Assembly (NCBI RefSeq): GCF_007197555.1
Contig: NZ_CP041614.1
Location: 3,526,001 to 3,590,000, forward strand
Length of the DNA stretch: 64,000 bases
Reading direction: 5' to 3'
From: Shewanella psychropiezotolerans
GTDB lineage: Bacteria > Pseudomonadota > Gammaproteobacteria > Enterobacterales > Shewanellaceae
The position numbers and the translations under genes were made by a program. This document shows, piece after piece, positions 38,039-47,861 of this stretch (its first letter is position 1; the number at the start of each line of letters is the position of its first letter). The notes beneath the pieces were generated by a model. The model searched no databases and was not told where the DNA came from. It saw nothing but the letters and a program-made list of their open reading frames with translations.

Positions 38039-38527
38039 TTAATTTTTATTGATCCGCGCCATAAATAGCGCATCGACATATTTCCCATTTTTAAAAGCGT
38101 AATTTTTACTTGTTCCTTCAATTTCAAATCCGAATTTTTTATAAAGACTCACTGCAGCTTTGTTGTCGACATAAACCTCTAGCTCCACCCTAGTAACATT
38201 TAACCAGTTATCGGTTAGATCCAAGGCCGTCTTTAAAAGTTTTGAGCCAACTCCTATACCTATATGTAAGCTTGATACGCCCATTCCAAATGTGGCCACA
38301 TGTTTCCGCCTTGGCCTATCCATAACAACCAAGGATATTTGACCAATAATTTCATCATCTTTCACAGCTACCAAATTGATGTTGTTATCTGAGCTGCTGG
38401 CTAGACGTTGTGCCCATAAATCGTCAGATTGATAAGGCAGCTGTAATGTGTCGCTATAAGCGTGTTCCTGCTCATAAATTGATTTTATTCCTTGTAAGTC
38501 GGACAACTGACTATGCCTAATTATCAT
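38039..38527 (-). CDS. yhhY: GNAT N-acetyltransferase, YhhY (AaaT) type
   Basis: A GNAT-fold acetyltransferase of 163 residues resembling E. coli YhhY/AaaT, which N-acetylates certain amino acids and analogues. Shared landmarks are TLQLPYQSDDLWAQRL, DRPRRKHVATFGMGV (acetyl-CoA region), VELEVYVDNKAAVSLYKKFG and FEIEGTSKNYA. The start is placed at ATG 38527 (MIIRHSQ), matching the family's first residues; an in-frame start 25 codons upstream adds unrelated residues. The gene lies in the AT-rich insertion. Confidence 0.88.
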   Translation of the reverse strand: MIIRHSQLSDLQGIKSIYEQEHAYSDTLQLPYQSDDLWAQRLASSSDNNINLVAVKDDEIIGQISLVVMDRPRRKHVATFGMGVSSLHIGIGVGSKLLKTALDLTDNWLNVTRVELEVYVDNKAAVSLYKKFGFEIEGTSKNYAFKNGKYVDALFMARINKN

Positions 38528-38602
38528 TACTGTACCATATTCAATATTAGTGAAATCAATGAGGTGAATTTTCATTACGCGTAAGTTCTGTAGGAAGATC
38601 AC

Positions 38603-39041
38603 CGTTTATTTAACACTTTTGATTAAACGTTAACTACTAGCTAATGGCAAGGGCTTATCCGCAAGGATTGAAGTGTTATAAAAAGTCTGGCCATTCTATT
38701 GGATCTGGCATTACATTTTTGAGGCAAAATACAGCCAGCTTTACCTTATAGATATAAATATTAAACTCATTTTTGGGTGCTTTCGTGTTAGCGACTTCAA
38801 CAAGTTAGCTTTAATCGAAGAGAAAACTTATCTTGTAAATCATCCAGTGTAGATGCGGCTACGAGCTTCCAAATCAGGGATGATTTGGTAGAGCTTCCAG
38901 GAACTGACTCGCAGAACCTTCTCATAATAAAGAGTGCACATTAGCGAGCCGCAGGTTATAAGTGACAATGAAGGTACGACCTTCAATCACCTACCAAATA
39001 CCAATATAACCTCGACCCAACAACAAAAAATGTAATCAGCC
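38603..39041. other. Non-coding right part of insertion
   Basis: 439 bases with no convincing coding stretch and no clear motif. It ends where the right copy of the dsbA/eamA duplication begins. Confidence 0.5.
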
Positions 39042-39382
39042 TTCATTCAAGGCTTTCCCTCTTTGGTACTGCAACATAATGGTAATCTGACTTCTATCCC
39101 ACTTGATTACCTGAATTGGCAGACGAGCTATCGACAATTAATCAATGGCTTAAACAAAATAAAATCAGTTCATCTCAGCGAGATTTAAGGCCTGACTCCT
39201 GTTTGTTTATCGCCGTTTTTAGCTTGTTATAAGCCTGTGTCAAAGTTCCTGGCTTCATCTGAGCCAGCAGGTTACCAGATATCACTAAGCTCAAACCTAA
39301 GGTCGAATACACAGACCAGTGGTAATCTTCAAACAGGCTCGACACGGCTAAGGCGACGATAGGCGTGATCAGCATCAGATAA
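39042..39382. repeat. Right copy of diverged duplication (dsbA/eamA junction)
   Basis: Partner of 35797-36159. It begins with CATTCAAGGCTTTCCCTCTT and runs through the intergenic zone and into the eamA 3' end. It differs at many third-codon positions from the left copy and so is not a recent exact duplication. Confidence 0.88.
39043..39188 (+). pseudogene. 3' fragment of DsbA-family gene
   Basis: About 47 residues parallel the end of the intact gene at 35264-35929: IQGFPSLVLQHNGNL, IPLDYLNWQTSYRQLIN. The 5' part is missing, since unrelated insert sequence precedes it. It is a relic within the right duplication copy. Confidence 0.82.
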
Positions 39383-40116
39383 GCCGCCTGATTCGCACCT
39401 AGCCTGTCCACCAAGTTCAAGTAAACCGTAAAACCAATTACCGATGCAGGCACTGCCAGGTATGCCAGACCCGTTAAATATTCCAGCCTCATATCGATGT
39501 CGAAACTGATACCTTTGAACAGGATGATGCCAAGTAACGCGATACAGCCATACACCATGGCATAACTGGTGGCGGTATAAGCCTGTATTTGATTACGCTT
39601 ATTTTGAATGCTGATCATATTGCCCATAGAGAAACACCAGGTGCCCATTAGTGCATACATTAAGCCGTACAAGACCTCAATGGACCAATTAGCCCCCAAT
39701 AGATCGTGACCAAACAAGAGACATATGCCAGCCAAGCCGACACTCACTCCTAACCAGAAATTACCCTTGGTCTCTATGCCATAAATCCACTTACCGTGAA
39801 TAGCGTTGAAAATGGGTGCGGTGGCCATAACCACTGCGGTCAAACCACTGGCGATATAGTGCGTCGACTGATAAAACGCCAGAAAATTAGCACAAAACAG
39901 GCAGACCCCCTGCAGGGCAAAGAAGAGATGATGACGAGCAGAGGTGGGTTGCAACTTTTTAAACATTACGCCTATGATAAACATCAAGCTGGCCGCAATC
40001 GCAAAACGATAGAGGATAGAGACCTCAGTAGGTACGTCTCCCTGTTGAGATGTTATGGCTATCCAGGAGAAGCCCCACACAAATATCATCAGCAGATATA
40101 ATAGCGCCGTCATCAT
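39175..40116 (-). CDS. EamA-family DMT transporter
   Basis: An inner-membrane drug/metabolite transporter of 313 residues with ten predicted helices and two EamA repeats. Features include WGFSWIAITSQQG at the start, SGLTAVVMATAPIFNAI at the end of repeat 1, and MLITPIVALAVSSLFED in repeat 2. The substrate is not predictable. The divergent AraC-type regulator across a 133-bp gap may control it. Its 3' end is duplicated at 35940. Confidence 0.9.
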   Translation of the reverse strand: MMTALLYLLMIFVWGFSWIAITSQQGDVPTEVSILYRFAIAASLMFIIGVMFKKLQPTSARHHLFFALQGVCLFCANFLAFYQSTHYIASGLTAVVMATAPIFNAIHGKWIYGIETKGNFWLGVSVGLAGICLLFGHDLLGANWSIEVLYGLMYALMGTWCFSMGNMISIQNKRNQIQAYTATSYAMVYGCIALLGIILFKGISFDIDMRLEYLTGLAYLAVPASVIGFTVYLNLVDRLGANQAAYLMLITPIVALAVSSLFEDYHWSVYSTLGLSLVISGNLLAQMKPGTLTQAYNKLKTAINKQESGLKSR

Positions 40117-40249
40117 TATTCCTTATCTAAGTTAAGGGATCATTATCAGGCTTGATGCAGCGATTATCTGTCACGATTTTAGCGAATTTATCACGATATT
40201 GCGGTTTATTGCCGGCTAAATTTGAGTTCAAAGACACCTTAGGTGTTTA

Positions 40250-41167
40250 ATGATAAAGAGAGTCAATTTTAAATGGCAGCAGCGTACAGAGCAGAGATCC
40301 ACAATGCATAAACCTGAATACATGAATAAGCACATCAGCTTCGAGGCATCCTCTAAGCTCTGCTTTCGTCAACAGAAGATAACCGAGCAGCTAGGCTGGG
40401 CTCATTATCAGAATGCACAAGAGCGCTTATTCTACGTGAACGATAGCCAACACACCCTCAGCATGTATCTGTCCGGCGGCTATGAAACCCACAGAACCGA
40501 TATTCAATCTGACTACGGTGCGCCGGGTCGCTTCTGCTTAATGCCCGAGGGCAGTGAAAGTCGCTGGCAACTAGGAACGCCACAACAATTTATGCATCTG
40601 TATTTCGATGACAGCCATTTAAAACAGCTAGCCATTAGGGTATTCGACAAGGACCCACGTATGATCTCCCTACCCGAGCTCACTTTTTTCCGCCATCCCG
40701 GACTGGAAGCCTTGTTTCGATATCAAATGGCCGACAGCAACTGGTCGACGGACAATCATCTCGCCATGGCGCAAATCACTGATACCATCTTGATATCTAT
40801 GCTGCAGTCCAGCGGATTGACCAGGCAGGTTAAAACCATCAAGGGAGGACTTTCCCCCAAGATGGCAAATCGAGTCAGCGACTACATGCAGGCTAACTTT
40901 CATCGTCAGATATTGTTGCAAGAGTTGGCAGAACTGGCACAATTGAGTGAATATCACTTCTGCCGCATGTTTAAACTGAGCTTTGCCCGCACACCTCAGG
41001 AATACCTGACCTATGTGCGGACTGAGCAGGTTAAACACCTCTTGAACACCTCCGAATTGACCTTAGCCCAAATATCACTTCAATGTGGCTTCTCTAATCA
41101 GAGTCATATGGGACGTAACTTTAAAAAATTGGTCGGCATTACGCCCAAGGTATTTCAGGGGGCTTAA
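40250..41167 (+). CDS. AraC-family transcriptional regulator
   Basis: A DNA-binding regulator of 305 residues. The C-terminal AraC domain carries two helix-turn-helix units: LQELAELAQLSEYHFCRMFK and LAQISLQCGFSNQSHMGRNF. The N-terminal half is an effector-binding-like domain without a clear type. A start at 40304 (MHKPEYMNKHIS) is equally plausible. Divergent placement from eamA suggests local control. There is no ligand evidence in the sequence. Confidence 0.9.
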   Translation: MIKRVNFKWQQRTEQRSTMHKPEYMNKHISFEASSKLCFRQQKITEQLGWAHYQNAQERLFYVNDSQHTLSMYLSGGYETHRTDIQSDYGAPGRFCLMPEGSESRWQLGTPQQFMHLYFDDSHLKQLAIRVFDKDPRMISLPELTFFRHPGLEALFRYQMADSNWSTDNHLAMAQITDTILISMLQSSGLTRQVKTIKGGLSPKMANRVSDYMQANFHRQILLQELAELAQLSEYHFCRMFKLSFARTPQEYLTYVRTEQVKHLLNTSELTLAQISLQCGFSNQSHMGRNFKKLVGITPKVFQGA

Positions 41168-41261
41168 GCAAAACGTCTAGATGCACTGACTCTTGACTAA
41201 CGGCTAGGGCTAGTTTGTGCTGAATGATGTTTAAGTGTCTAAACTCTGTTAGCAAACCTCC

Positions 41262-41543
41262 CTATCGCTTTTCTGATAAGACCTGTTCATCGATCGAATA
41301 GAGACACCGCGCCAAACCGCCATGACAGGAAAGTTCCTGTAGTTTAGTTTTTTCTTCGGGAAACCATTTCTGAATCACGGCTAAAATTTCATCAGACATT
41401 GCCGTTACATTCACCTTTCCCGTTACAACTCCGCTCGAAACTTGTATTTGCAGTTTATTATTGATATCCAAAACAGCCTTCCTATAGTGATTAACTAAGG
41501 CCAAATTATCCAAGTATGACCCGGATAAAAAGCCAATCAACAT
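41262..41543 (-). CDS. Hypothetical protein, 93 residues
   Basis: An unrecognised short protein, without signal peptide or membrane helix. It contains VIQKWFPEEKTKLQEL and a Cys-bearing segment (CHGGLARCLYS), whose two Cys are six residues apart. Codon choice resembles the neighbours. It reads away from the divergent ddl gene, about 170 bases from it. A real gene is likely but not certain. Confidence 0.5.
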   Translation of the reverse strand: MLIGFLSGSYLDNLALVNHYRKAVLDINNKLQIQVSSGVVTGKVNVTAMSDEILAVIQKWFPEEKTKLQELSCHGGLARCLYSIDEQVLSEKR

Positions 41544-41711
41544 GTTAATGCGACCTAAGCGGTCACCTGCTTTAATACCCTTTATAAATAGCTCGACTCA
41601 GCATAGAAAATCACCACTTAGTGCAGAAGTTTGGCGTCAGTGGTTGCAATAAATAACCATAGCGTCATAGTGAGCCTGCAATCGATAAAACTGTCAGGAT
41701 ACGGAGAGATA

Positions 41712-42722
41712 ATGAGCCAAACGAATCTACTGTTAATATGTGGCGGCGGCGGGGATGAACACGCAATCTCACTGATGTCAGCCAAATTTTTTGAGACATC
41801 ACTGGCCAAACTTGCCCATATAAACGTATTAAAAGTCGAGCTTGATGCTCAGGGCCATTATCGAACTGAAGAAGGTGAACTCTGTGAACTGACCAATCGT
41901 AAACAGATACGTTTCGATGATGTCAGTAAGCCATCTTGGCCGGTAGATTACGTCATTCCCTGTATTCACGGTTATCCGGGAGAAACGGGTGACATTCAGT
42001 CCTATTTCGAACTGATCAACCTGCCCTATTTCGGTTGCGATTCAGAAGCGAGCCGTAATTGTTTCAATAAGGTCACCGCCAAGATGTGGTTCTCGGCGCT
42101 GGGGATCCCTAATACCCCCTATATTTTTCTCAATGACTTCAATGATGACGCTATCACTCAGGCCGAGCAGGCCTTAACCTCTTGGGGCTCGATATTCATC
42201 AAGGCCGCGTCACAAGGATCCTCAGTAGGTTGTTACCGTGTAGACAACCAAGAAGAGCTAACTGAGTCATTGAAACAAGCTTTCAGCTTTTCGCCCTATG
42301 TCATCGTCGAGAAGACCATTGAAGCCAGGGAGCTGGAAGTGGCCGTATATGAGAAGGATGGCGAGATTATCGCGACTCAGCCTGGTGAGATCATCTGCGC
42401 GACAAATACTTTTTATACTTTCGATGAAAAGTACGCCGAGAACAGTCAAGCTGAAACCAAGGTGGTTGCCGATATCAGTGAGAGTGTGAGCCTGGAAATC
42501 CGTGAATATGCAGTCAAGGTATTTAAGGGAATGAAACTCAGTCATCTGTCACGTATCGACTTCTTTCTCACCCAGGACAATGAAATTCTCCTCAATGAAA
42601 TTAATACCTTTCCTGGGCTCACGCCCATCTCCATGTTCCCCAAGATGTTACAACACCACGGTGACGATTTCAGTGATTATCTCAACTGCAACATAATGCA
42701 GCAACTCAGTAAGAAAGCCTGA
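41712..42722 (+). CDS. ddl: D-alanine--D-alanine ligase
   Basis: An ATP-grasp enzyme that makes the D-Ala-D-Ala dipeptide for peptidoglycan. The ATG at 41712 is preceded by GGAGAG; earlier in-frame ATG codons lack a site. Landmarks: [40 protein letters not shown] (ATP-binding), [11 protein letters not shown] and [20 protein letters not shown]. The length of 336 residues is normal. It is followed by a strong hairpin. Confidence 0.94.
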   Translation: MSQTNLLLICGGGGDEHAISLMSAKFFETSLAKLAHINVLKVELDAQGHYRTEEGELCELTNRKQIRFDDVSKPSWPVDYVIPCIHGYPGETGDIQSYFELINLPYFGCDSEASRNCFNKVTAKMWFSALGIPNTPYIFLNDFNDDAITQAEQALTSWGSIFIKAASQGSSVGCYRVDNQEELTESLKQAFSFSPYVIVEKTIEARELEVAVYEKDGEIIATQPGEIICATNTFYTFDEKYAENSQAETKVVADISESVSLEIREYAVKVFKGMKLSHLSRIDFFLTQDNEILLNEINTFPGLTPISMFPKMLQHHGDDFSDYLNCNIMQQLSKKA

Positions 42723-42728
42723 TTACTC

Positions 42729-42759
42729 ATTCCGGCCACATAAATCTTGTGGCCGGAAT
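42729..42759. terminator. Strong hairpin after ddl
   Basis: A perfect 12-bp stem (42729-42740 with 42748-42759) with a 7-nt loop, GC-rich inside. No T-run follows on either strand, so it may act as a bidirectional barrier or stabilise the 3' end. Confidence 0.6.
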
Positions 42760-42801
42760 ACCTGTGGACTGAGTATTAAGCGATAAACCCTATATTTAGT
42801 C

Positions 42802-43541
42802 CTATATTTCCACGCCATATTCGAGATAGAGTTCACTCATGTAGCCATCACGGTACATGCTGGTCAATGCCTGCTCCAGTTTTAATTTTGTCTCCAAAGA
42901 CATCTCACGATTGCAGGCCATTGCCCGCAATGAGGTGTAGAAGATGAGCTCGGGGCGCCGAAGTTAATCGCCTGCTTCTGCATCTGCTCTTGAGCACTGA
43001 TCAATTCTGCGGCCCAAAGTTCTATCCTGGCACGCTTAAGCTTACGTAAATTTTGTGCACTCACAGATGCAAGGTCTACATTGAAACCAAGATCCGTGAG
43101 GTATTCACCTATGCCGCTACCCAGGAAACTCCCTATGGTGTAGGGCTTAGCATCGCTAAGTGTAGTCAAGGGGATGACGACATCATTTCGGCTATAGAGG
43201 CCATAGCGAGATACCAGCACAGGACTTATCCAATGAAAACTCGCTTCCCTCTCCTGACTTCGACCAACGGGTAGCACGCAGTATCCCGGCATCCTTTCCG
43301 TGGTGATGATGGCTCGTTTGAGTGGAATAAACTTGAGTTCATATTGCAGGTCGGTGCGAGAAAATAACTCCTTGAGCATATCCACCAACAACCCTTTATG
43401 CGTCTTACCGACCTTTAAGGCGAAGGGAGACTCTTCATAGGTGAGGATCTGCAAAGTTTCAGCCTTTAAAGCTGAAACACTAAGGGAGATAATAATGACC
43501 GTACTAGCTAAAAGACGATAAACAGCGTTATTGCCACACAT
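42802..43541 (-). pseudogene. Periplasmic solute-binding protein (PBPb, SBP_bac_3 type), frameshifted
   Basis: A 246-residue-type extracellular solute-binding protein. The start at ATG 43541 follows AGGAGG by six bases; the signal peptide ends near ALKAE. Landmarks: ILTYEESPFAL, GLLVDMLKELF, and FHWISPVLVSRYGLY. The frame breaks at INFGAP: the other frame continues ELIFYTSLRAMACN and ends EYGVEI at 42802. One missing base in the CCCC/GGGG run (42952-42955) explains it. The start overlaps the upstream solute-binding gene by 14 bases. No partner permease is nearby. Confidence 0.82.
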
Positions 43542-45248
43542 GAATAGCCTCCTCATATTGAAGGGTTCTTCCCTTGGGCTGTTCGGTGATCGCTTGCTTA
43601 GGTGCCCCCGCTTTTTCAAGCCAGTAATCACGTGTAGACTTAGGATTTAACTTAGGCTCACAGCTCATCTCCTTACTGTCGGCAATCAATGCTAATCGCT
43701 CATCGACTGCGGCGGCAAAATTATCCATGCCTTTCTGGGTGGTCACCTTGCCCTCGATGATCCGTGAAATGTATTGCCACCAATAGTTAGCCAGACCAGG
43801 GTAATCTGGGACATTAGTTCCCGTTGGCGTCCATACATCTCGGCCTCGGCTACGATAAAATTCCACTAAACCACCGAGATAAGGGGCGCGTTGTGTCATC
43901 ACCTCCGATTCGATATCCGATCTCCTGATGGGCGTCAGCCCCACTAAGGTCTTCTTGAGGGAGACGGTTTTAGACACTACAAACTGAGCGTAGAGCCAGG
44001 CCGCCTGTTGGCGTTTCAGAGGCGTAGATTTAAGTAAAGTCCATGAGCCGGCATCCTGATAACCTGATTTCATTCCTGTTTGCCAATACTTGCCTACAGG
44101 CGATGGAGCCACGCGCCATTTAGGGGTACCATCTTGATTAACCACAGGTAAGCCAGGTTTAGTCAGATCGGCAACAAATGCCGTATACCAGAAGATCTGC
44201 TGAGCGATCAATCCTTTTCCTGGCCACTCTCCGGCCTGAGTAAAGTTCAGGTGAATCGACTCTTCTGGTGCGAATCGGTTTAACCAGTAGATAAATTTAT
44301 CCACCGCATAGGCCGCCGCCGGACCGTTTAACGCGCCGCCTCGCTCGACGCTGGCACCTACCGGGTGACATCCTTCTACGCGTATCCCCACTCATCGACA
44401 GGTAAACCATTGGGTAAGCCTTTATCCCCCACTCCCGCCATGGACAGCCAGGCATCGGACATACGCCAACCCAGAGAGGGATCCGTTTTAGCATAATCCA
44501 TATGACCATAAATACGTTTGCCGTCGATCTCTTTAATATCTTCACTGAAGAACTCGGCAATATCTTCATAGGCCTGCCAATTTTGCGGCACACCGAGTTC
44601 ATAACCGTAGCGAGATTTGAATCGCTTCTTAAAGTCCTTGCGGTTGAACCAATCGTGTCGATACCAATAAAGATTAGCGAACTGCTGATCCGGTAGCTGG
44701 TACAAGTGACCGTCAGGACCTGTGGTAAATTTAAGTCCGATAAAATCTTGTAAATCTAACGTAGGTAAGGTGACACTCTCTCCCTCAAATTGCATAAAAT
44801 CTGACAGGGAAACCACGGCATTGGATCTAAAATGAGTCCCTATCAGATCACTGTCGTTGATATAAGCATCATAGAGATTTTGCCGGGTCATGATCTGAGC
44901 CGACAATTTCTTGATCACATCATCTTCACCAGTTAATTCATGTACCACATGGATACCTGTGATCTCATAAAAAGCCTTAGCCAATGTACTGGCTTCATAC
45001 CAATGAGTCGCGATTCGCTCGGACACCACACGGATCTTCATGCCGGAGAAGGGTTGACTGGCCGAGGTAAACCAGGCCATCTCTTGCATCTGCTCGTCTA
45101 AGGTCAATGTCGATGGCTGAAACTCATTGTTTACCCAATGCTTTGCAGCATTTAATTTAGGATCAAACTCCGCGGTAACCGTGAAACTGATAAACACTAA
45201 GAAAATAAATAATACTAAGAGTAAATAATGTTTATTAGGATGTATCAC
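43528..45248 (-). pseudogene. GlpV-like extracellular solute-binding protein, frameshifted
   Basis: A periplasmic binding protein resembling GlpV of glycerol ABC transporters (CUT1). Signal peptide to about residue 26. Landmarks are GWRMSDAWLSMAGVGDKGL and VDEWG, then in the next frame IRVEGCHPVGASVERGGALN, QIFWYTAFVADLTKPGL, GSWTLLKSTPLKRQQAAWL and WTPTGTNVPDYPGL. The break is in the G run at about 44386-44389; a fifth G restores the frame. Merged length about 573 residues, normal for this family. No permease or ATPase gene is nearby, so the partners are elsewhere or absent. It is divergent from a LysR regulator. Confidence 0.82.
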
Positions 45249-45520
45249 TCGTCCTCTCCAATCATCTAATCATGTCAAACTCAGCCCTCTATAACTATGG
45301 CTGAGGCGCTATGTTTGTGCCAATCACCACCTTGTTTTTCGGATAAAATAACCTGAAGTAAAGCCAGGCAGCACAGAAGATTAAAAAGTGAGTATATGAG
45401 CCAAGTTGGGCTAAATGTTTATCTAGCCCCTTAATTTACTGACTAAAATTAATTACACTAAGCTAAGAGCAAGCATTTCGTTTATTTGAAAATATTTAAC
45501 CCTTTAATGGCGGTAGCCGA

Positions 45521-46453
45521 TTGAAAAACTTTGACTTTAACTTACTCACGGTACTTGAAGTATTACTCGAAGAGCAAAGCGTCACCGCCGCGGCGACGCG
45601 TCTACACCTGAGTCAGTCGGCGGTGAGCAAACAGCTTTCTAAGCTCAGAGAAACCTTCGACGATAAACTGTTTGAGCGCACCGCCTATGGCCTGAGGCCG
45701 ACGCCTAAGGCCAAACAACTGGCACCGGAATTGAGGCGAGTCCTCAACCAGGTCGAACAATTAACCAGACCCAGCGAGTTTGATCCCTCCATGAGTCGAA
45801 GAAAATTTCGTATAGAACTGGTTGAGACAGCATACTCACTCACTTACCCCTACTTTATGCCGGAACTACTCAAACAGGCACCGAATGTCAGCATAGACAG
45901 TCAAACCTGGCACAGCCAGAGCATGGATAAATTATTGCGCTGTGAAACCGATATGGGGATAGCCTGCCGAGAATGGGATGAACGCTCGCTTTTACACATA
46001 AGGAACTTACCCGAAGAGCTAAATTATATCGAGCTGACTCGCGATCATTCAGTCTGTCTGGTAAGAAAAGACCACCCCTTGCTAAAAGAAGTGTGGAATT
46101 TAGATACGTTTCTCAAGTATCGTCACCTTCAGGTGACCTTTGGCGGCATCGCCCAATGGCTGTTAGACGATGTGCTGCAGATACAGCACCTGAAACGAGA
46201 TATCGCCATTAATCTAACCGACTTTAACAGTGCCATGCAGCTCTGTGAAAAGAGCGATCTGATTCTTTGCTCCCCCGCCAAATATGCCAAAGAGATGTTA
46301 GGACATTATCAGTTAATCACACTGCCTGTGCCCACTAAACTTGTGCCAGGTACCTACGCCTTACTTTGGCACAGGCATTTCGACTTAGACCCGAGCCATC
46401 GCTGGCTTAGAGAGATGATCATTGAATCGGTGCAGCAGGCTCACCCAGTCTAG
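45521..46453 (+). CDS. LysR-family transcriptional regulator
   Basis: A DNA-binding regulator of 310 residues. The N-terminal winged HTH reads LLTVLEVLLEEQSVTAAATR and LSQSAVSKQLSKLRETFDD. The rest is a substrate-binding LysR domain. The start is a TTG (family start NFDFNLL follows). It is divergent from the GlpV-like gene across 272 bases, the usual place for the gene it controls. A strong terminator follows. Confidence 0.92.
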   Translation: MKNFDFNLLTVLEVLLEEQSVTAAATRLHLSQSAVSKQLSKLRETFDDKLFERTAYGLRPTPKAKQLAPELRRVLNQVEQLTRPSEFDPSMSRRKFRIELVETAYSLTYPYFMPELLKQAPNVSIDSQTWHSQSMDKLLRCETDMGIACREWDERSLLHIRNLPEELNYIELTRDHSVCLVRKDHPLLKEVWNLDTFLKYRHLQVTFGGIAQWLLDDVLQIQHLKRDIAINLTDFNSAMQLCEKSDLILCSPAKYAKEMLGHYQLITLPVPTKLVPGTYALLWHRHFDLDPSHRWLREMIIESVQQAHPV

Positions 46454-46536
46454 GGCACTAGGCTCAGGGAAACTAGGCATACTTTATGATCTGGCGGTAA
46501 GTCCATCCTTGTTCAAAGTAGAAGTGCAACGCATAA

Positions 46537-46570
46537 AAAAGCCTGACTTTAATATTAAAGCCAGGCTTTT
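46537..46570 (+). terminator. Rho-independent terminator after LysR gene
   Basis: A hairpin AAAAGCCTG/CAGGCTTTT with an inner CTTT/AAAG stem and one mismatch; T-rich right arm. It lies about 85 bases after the LysR stop and could act for the opposite strand nap operon too. Confidence 0.8.
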
Positions 46571-46648
46571 AGGTTTTATTGCATCTTCTATTGTTAAATA
46601 CCAATCGGTATAAGTCGCCTTGCTCTTGGCCGACTAGAACATGCCTCT

Positions 46649-46777
46649 TTACTTATCTGCTGTTTTTGAGAGGACCCAAATAGAGGCAACTGCAACGACA
46701 GAAAAACCACCTAGTATAATGACCGGTATGGCGCTGTAGCCAAGAACATGCCATATAACATTCTCTAATGTACTCAT
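46649..46777 (-). CDS. TIGR02808-type small membrane protein of the nap cluster
   Basis: A 42-residue protein with a single membrane helix (about residues 17-37, AIPVIILGGFSVVAVASIWV). AAGGAG precedes the ATG by six bases. Small proteins of this kind (TIGR02808) occur beside nap genes in Vibrio and Photobacterium. It lies nine bases after napC and probably is part of the operon. Function is unknown; stabilising NapC or assisting quinol oxidation is a guess. Confidence 0.8.
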   Translation of the reverse strand: MSTLENVIWHVLGYSAIPVIILGGFSVVAVASIWVLSKTADK

Positions 46778-46786
46778 AATGGCTCC

Positions 46787-47376
46787 TTAATTCCAACCTT
46801 CAACTTTGTGCATATCTGGCAATCTATGGGCGATACCTTTATGGCAATCCACACAGGTCTTTTCACCACTGGCAAGCGCAGTAGAGTGCTGCCTGACGCT
46901 GCGTGGGCTCTGCTCGGAGAAGTCCATAAATTCAAAGTTATGACAGTTACGACACTCTAAAGAGTCGTTCTTTTTCATTCTTGCCCACTCCCTTTCGGCT
47001 AAATGAGCTCGTCGTTCTTTGAACCTCTCTGGTGTATTAATGGTTTTAGTAACAAAAAACGCAAACAGCTCTTTAGAAGCCTGAACTTTACGTATAATTT
47101 TATCCGTCCAAGCATGAGGTACGTGACAATCTGAACAGATAGCACGAACACCAGAGCGGTTAGCGTAGTGAATAGTCTCTCGAATTTCCGCCACAATCGG
47201 TGCGTGACATCCAGAGCAAAACTCTTCAGTGTTTGTCGCTTCCATACCTGTGTTAAATGCCCCCAGAACATGAGTCCACCGGCAAAGCCCATAAATAGAA
47301 CGATACCTACGGCGGCTTTACTGGGCCGCCTCAATATGGTCCAGAAGCCTTTTAAGGCGTTAATAATCCATTTCAT
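46787..47376 (-). pseudogene. napC: NapC tetrahaem quinol dehydrogenase, frameshifted
   Basis: NapC carries electrons from the quinol pool to periplasmic NapAB. The N-terminal membrane helix (KAAVGIVLFMGFAGGLMFWG) is in one frame; the haem domain in another, with four CXXCH motifs: CSGCH, CSDCH, CRNCH and CVDCH. The join is at a run of five G (47260-47264 plus strand C); six would give FWGAFNTGMEATNT, as expected. Merged length about 197 residues, normal. The haem domain is otherwise intact, which suggests a sequencing error. Confidence 0.92.
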
Positions 47377-47396
47377 ATTATTATCTGCCTATTTTG

Positions 47397-47852
47397 TTAT
47401 TGCAGTGATTTAACACGTTCGAAGGAGCTACCCACTAATGGTTTAGCATCTGCTTGAGTCACGTGGCACTGCAGGCAAAAGTATCGTCTAGGAGAAACAT
47501 CAGCCAACACTTCATCGTTTCGATTAGTAAAGTGAGTGACACTGATTTTAGTGGCGCCCATCTGCTTGGCTTTTGTCCAGCCATGGCATGATAAGCATTT
47601 GTTAGCATTGAGTGATATTTCATAGCTCCTGATGTGATGCGGGATCAGTGGTGGCTGAAAGACATAACTGCTTTCAATATCCACTTGATCTCGCGGCACT
47701 CTCTTCAAAGGATCTGCCGCTCTCGTGGTTTCTAACTCAACATTGCCGCGCAAAGACTCGACACCACCGATACCACGATCCTGACTGACAGCTAAACCAC
47801 TGATCAAAGTAAAAGTCATGCTTAACGTTATTAAAATTAATTTTTTCATCAT
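47397..47852 (-). CDS. napB: NapB dihaem cytochrome subunit of periplasmic nitrate reductase
   Basis: NapB passes electrons from NapC to NapA. The signal peptide ends near AVSQDR; two haem sites are CLSCHGW and CLQCHVTQ. Also seen is the conserved PPLIPHHIRSYEIS, giving axial His ligands. 151 residues, normal. It lies ten bases after napA. Two adjacent ATG codons could be the start. Confidence 0.95.
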   Translation of the reverse strand: MMKKLILITLSMTFTLISGLAVSQDRGIGGVESLRGNVELETTRAADPLKRVPRDQVDIESSYVFQPPLIPHHIRSYEISLNANKCLSCHGWTKAKQMGATKISVTHFTNRNDEVLADVSPRRYFCLQCHVTQADAKPLVGSSFERVKSLQ

Positions 47853-47861
47853 AACCCTGCC

